Source: Panorpa germanica
Lineage: Eukaryota; Arthropoda; Insecta; Mecoptera; Panorpidae
Assembly: GCA_963678705.1 (NCBI GenBank)
Contig: OY783213.1
Location: 10,978,451-11,042,450 of the forward strand
Reading direction: 5' to 3'
Length of the DNA: 64,000 bases
The notes under the pieces are model-generated. The model did not search any database. It was not told the origin of the DNA and worked only from the letters and a program-made list of their open reading frames with translations. Of this stretch, positions 60,380 through 64,000 are shown piece after piece (position 1 is the first letter of the stretch; the number at the start of each line of letters is the position of its first letter). The translations under genes were made by a program, and so were the position numbers.

Positions 60380-61640
60380 TATTGAGAGCTAGGTATATGT
60401 TTTAATTTGGAAATGCATACGCACGTGTAACGTTAAAGCTCATACACTAATGCATTTGTGATCTCGCACCATTTACTAATCAGATTTTCGCCCCCGTTTT
60501 TGTACTCGTACTTACATTTTATACACCGTTGTGGCCGGTGAATAGTGTTATTAAAATGGCGTCCTGCGTGTATTACGATCATTCATGAAATATTTCATTA
60601 CCTTGTAGATTGAAATTTATATTTGGCTTCCGCTGTCTAGCGTGATTACTTAAAGCTTTAAGCTGTTCGCGCATCTCTGTCCTTCGCTTACCTCCATCAC
60701 CTCCCTCTCCATCTTATGCAGACTGGTGACTATGTGTAGGGCGGAGTTTTCATTTATTTTCATTATTTTCTTGTTGATGTATATTCTGTTATACGTATAT
60801 TATCTTTTATCCATTTATTTTGATTAATATTATAACTACTACACATTATTAACCTTAATTGTATAATAGCTGGAATAGAAATGTGATGAGGGACAGTGAA
60901 CAGCGACTGCTTTAATTTCGCAGAAGAGGCACTAGAAAAACAATAGAGTTGTGAGGAAAGCATTAAGCCTCATTCCCACTCACTGCTTTGATATTTAATT
61001 TACTGTTTTTATTTAATATTGTAATCTAGATTTCAGGTTCTCGTTTAAGCATTCCTTTTCACATTTGTGTTTTAATTTAAGTTTAGTTAATTTAGTTGGT
61101 GCATCGTTAGTAATATAAATTTTGACAATTCGACAAAATTGTATGTGAAGTAAAATTGCTATTTTTAATAACAATTAGTAATAGAAATTGTTTTCACTTC
61201 TATATTTTTCAAAAACTGACATTTTGACATATTATCACATTTTGCAGGTTAAAATATAATATAATTTTTCTGAATTTAATATTTTTAATTTAAAACATTG
61301 GATCTTGTAAGGCTCTAAAAAAACTAAATTAAATACAAAATAGAAAGTTAAATTAAAGCAATGAAACTTTCAACTCATATATTTTATCAAGTAATTAATA
61401 AAACACACTTGTGCTGAGCTGAAAATCGATAAATTATATACTACCGTCATTTTATAATGGAATATTTCGCTAATGGTCGTAGAGATTGTTTATCTACAAA
61501 GCTTATCCAAATATCACGTCTTACGTCGATAAGATTATCTCTGTGATCATCACTTTATGTATAAACTAACAAATAATATGTGGCAGCAGTAGATCAAAGT
61601 ATGGAATAAAATACTCGCTATGGCACCACTATTTATATAA
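60380..61640. other. Intergenic, nothing recognised
   Basis: It includes a solo catt-cccactcactg motif at about 60970. The 66-codon minus-strand frame at 60763-60963 has no similarity to known families. Confidence 0.4.
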
Positions 61641-61645
61641 GAATA

Positions 61646-62102
61646 GTGTTTTTCAACAAGAACTTTGATTTTTAAAACAAAATAAAACAAGGAATTTAGA
61701 TAAGAATGATTCAAATTTGTATTGTTTTAGAAAGAGTAAAGCTTGGTAATTATGAATAATGTCGGACAAATGTCCACCACAACTGCGTTGACAGATGTCG
61801 ATTCTTTTATCAAAATTTTCAATCACTTTAAGCATTGGCCCAATCACGCTTCCAGACCACATAGTGCACCATACAGTGCCACGTTGAGCATGCAAAGGCT
61901 TCTCAACAATATGCTTGTTGACGTATCTAGACAAATGAAAATGACTTCGTCTGAAAATATGATTTTTCCACCATTTTCAAAGAGGATTTTTATTATTTTG
62001 CCTAAGCACCCACTACTGATATGTCAAAAAACTAATTGTCAAAACTGTCATGTTGTTGGTGGTTGCCCCTATCGAAAAAACAAAGTTCTTGTTGAAAAAC
62101 CC
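61646..62102 (-). mobile_element. Tc1/mariner element, internally deleted, 457 bp
   Basis: Both ends carry gtttttcaacaagaactttg as an inverted repeat, exact over 20 bp and extending weakly to about 30. TA lies outside each end (61644-61645 and 62103-62104). On the minus strand the remains of a transposase read GGKIIFSDEV, then after a frameshift RYVNK, HIVEKPLHAQRGTVWCTMWS with GSVIGP, and finally ENFDKRIDICQRSCGGHLSD. These are the SDE catalytic-strand motif, the VTVWC..W..G.IGP motif and the C-terminal 'KRI..C..S.GGHL.DII' motif of this superfamily, in the right order with large gaps. The N-terminal DNA-binding half and the remaining catalytic acidic residues are missing. Confidence 0.8.
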
Positions 62103-62233
62103 TATGCTTTTATTGTTATGTAACATTACGTAAACGACTGTAACATATATTGTTCATAGGTTAAATAATCTAAAACCAAAATAAATCTTAAAAGAAAACA
62201 ATACAATATTCAACCAATCGTCCATCGTAATTA

Positions 62234-63383
62234 CAGTAGGGCCTCGTTAATCCGGAGAGGCAAAAACAAGACCCTTTATGGATTATCGAGGCGTCCGGAT
62301 TATAGTATGCCATATTAAATGTTAATAAAACACATGTTTAACCTTAGTTTCTTTAATCAATTTTTAAATTATAGCATATAGACAAAATGTACATGTTCAA
62401 AATTACAACTATGTAAGGAAATCAGTAAGTTAAAATAAAACATTAGGTAATTCTTCTTGAAAAAGTCTGTAATATTCTTCTGTTTATAATTTTCGCACTT
62501 CATTTCGAAAGCCCGGTCTCTAAGTCGACGGAGAAACATAACTTCGTGGCTATCAAATTCGTTATCTTCAGCCCATTTTAAAGCAGTGTTTAAAGCTCCT
62601 ACTGCCTCTGAATTACCAACTTTTGTGATTTTTAGAATTTCAACGCTATTGTCCTCATCTTCCTCATCGTCCTCACACATAGCCGCTCGCACAATCTCCT
62701 CATCAGTTAACACTTCATATCTTTGTAACTCGCTTTCGGCACCATCATTTACAGCGGCTTCATCATTTGACAGTTTTTCACCGGCCATTTTTAAACGTCT
62801 TATTCCGTGGCGTTTTTTAAATTTGTCTAACCATCCCCGGCTTGCATTAAATCCGATATTGGAGTTTGTAATCTGGCGATGAAAAATTCGAGCTTTCTCA
62901 CAAATCATATCACCACTTACAGGAACATGCAAATCGCCTTTGTTGGAAAAACCACGTAAACAAAGCATCTTCTAAAACAGGATTTTCCGATTTCCTCAGT
63001 TTTCGTACACCGGGACCACGTTCTGTTAGGCTAACAAACTTCAAGAGTTTGTCTTTGTTTTTCTTTATGTCGCCTACAGTTGACCTGCCTATACCAAACT
63101 TCCGAGCAATGACAGGGTAGCTGTCACCCTTATCTAACATTTCTATAATCTGTAATTTATCTTTTATTGTTAATGTCGAATGTTTACGTGGCGGCGCCAT
63201 GATGTTAGCGAGCACACTTAATTGACACTACGTATTACACGAAAGGCGATAAACAAAAGACTGACGGCGCATTGGCTCATGACAGCCCCCGCACCTACAC
63301 GCCGCCGGGCCATTGGATTACATCCCGGCCGGATTACAGCGATCACCGAACAAGCGAGAGTCCAGATTACCGAGGCCCTACTG
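62234..63383 (-). mobile_element. Tigger/pogo-type DNA transposon, internally deleted, 1150 bp
   Basis: The left end cagtagggcctcgttaatc and the complement of the right end cagtagggcctcggtaatc form inverted repeats matching at about 21 of 23 positions. A second inner 'ccggatta' pair follows on both sides. TA duplications flank the element (62232-62233 and 63384-63385). The start CAGT..G.CCTCGTTAATCCGGA is characteristic of Tigger-like elements. It encodes the broken transposase listed separately and lies 131 bp from the mariner copy. Confidence 0.9.
62369..63215 (-). pseudogene. Tigger-type transposase with frameshift and missing DDE domain
   Basis: The first frame (63215-62910), probably starting at MAPPRKHSTLTIKDK (63200), holds the N-terminal CENP-B/psq helix-turn-helix (KDKLQIIEMLDKGDSYPVIA, FGIGRSTVGDIKKN). 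A T-run near 62950 shifts the frame by one. The second frame (62968-62369) then continues the Tc5-type helix-turn-helix (FSNKGDLHVPVSGD, GWLDKFKKRHGIR). Directly after MAGEKLSNDEAAVNDG comes the acidic C-terminal region (YEVLTDEEIV, EDDEEDEDN, FLRRLRD, KQKNITDFFKK). The whole catalytic DDE domain, about 200-300 residues in relatives, is absent, so it cannot catalyse transposition. A DNA-binding fragment could at most compete for ends, and the frameshift argues against even that. Frames on the opposite strand here are not genes. Confidence 0.85.
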
Positions 63384-63385
63384 TA

Positions 63386-63840
63386 TTAACAAACAAAAAA
63401 CAACTACCTGAATATCACTCATGACTTGAAATGAAAATAATTTGAATACATAAACTTTGAATTACAAAATGTAATACAGTAGTATAGTAATACAGATCAC
63501 AGTATATCATATAACTCGTGTCCACCCACACCCTACCGTTCGTTCCATACCGCCATGCCACCGCTCAGCACCACGGTACCCCGCCACCCCGTATGTACAA
63601 ATAACTGGAACAAAGTGTAATTGAATTTCTATGTACATTTGTTATTGTTTAAATTTGAGTTTGAAATTGTATTCTGTTTAGACTCTCTATATCATTTGAA
63701 AAATACAAACAAAACAACAGAAATAATTTAAATATTAGTTCAGACAACAAACGATAGAGTCGAGTCGAGTCGAGTGTCTTGTGTCAAACAATTCGATGTT
63801 GCTGGGTGACAACGCCAGTGACAGGACAACGCTGAGATTG
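63386..63840. other. Right-edge intergenic DNA with a GAGTC repeat
   Basis: (GAGTC)n, four units, lies at 63757-63775. A GC-richer patch lies at 63520-63595. No gene-like frame was found. Confidence 0.5.
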
Positions 63841-64000
63841 TAGGGATGGGTAGCTGATGATATACATCGATGTTTTATTGATTGCCATCGATAAAATATA
63901 TCAAGTCTTAAACAAAAAAAATATTTAAAGATTAATTTTCTACGTCACATGTACAAAATTGTAACGCAGTGCAGTTTAACACTTCCTAGCATGCTTACAA
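63841..64000 (+). mobile_element. Possible hAT-type transposon terminus running off the window
   Basis: tagggatgggtagc followed by atcgatg and gccatcgata resembles the 'CAGGGATGGG..ATCGAT' ends of some insect hAT elements. Only one end is inside the window, so neither the partner repeat nor a target duplication can be checked. Confidence 0.3.

Noticed and set aside
61743..62123. 126-codon plus-strand frame
   Set aside because: Antisense to the mariner transposase remnant and spans its terminal repeat.
62586..62882. 98-codon Ser-rich plus-strand frame
   Set aside because: Antisense to the acidic Glu/Asp-rich region of the Tigger transposase.

Overview
The window looks like nuclear DNA of an insect. 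It is AT-rich, the only convincing gene has short spliced introns (GT-AG), and the rest is a dense litter of insect-type DNA transposons, SINE and LINE remnants. The order of insect cannot be fixed from this sequence alone. Apart from that one gene and transposon remnants, no open frame in the 64 kb resembles a known protein.

Left edge (1-1600): a complete three-exon gene on the minus strand (269-1335) encodes a 199-residue secreted precursor of the attacin/gloverin superfamily of antimicrobial peptides. It has a signal peptide, a propeptide ending in the furin-type site RVRR, and a glycine-rich, cysteine-free mature part of 141 residues. Upstream lie a TATA box and two exact matches to the NF-kappaB/Rel consensus, one next to a GATA motif. 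This is the layout of an inducible insect immune promoter.

Rest of the window (1600-64000): a transposable-element graveyard. Elements whose boundaries can be read directly are a hAT MITE with a perfect 8-bp target duplication (2050-2409), a complete tRNA-derived SINE with a 12-bp target duplication (2671-2941) plus three fragments, a PIF/Harbinger-type element flanked by TAA (4708-5509), a TA-flanked MITE (15119-15421), a long near-perfect hairpin (35661-36280), a TA-flanked MITE with a 'ttcacacg' terminus (39897-40278), a piggyBac-like remnant (56379-57228), a small foldback MITE (58471-58579), an internally deleted Tc1/mariner copy (61646-62102) and a Tigger/pogo copy that has lost its DDE domain (62234-63383). 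Decayed LINE 3' ends of at least three lineages occur at 6855, 12495, 28754, 43170, 45058 and 58113. Repeat families with two to four copies in the window (called B, C, D, E, F and H here) account for much of the remaining non-unique sequence.

Tandem repeats include a roughly 400-bp minisatellite built on TGACG (19869-20277), an 8-bp repeat (33792-33847) and several dinucleotide tracts. Stretches in which nothing was recognised are listed as such. No tRNA, rRNA or CRISPR was found.
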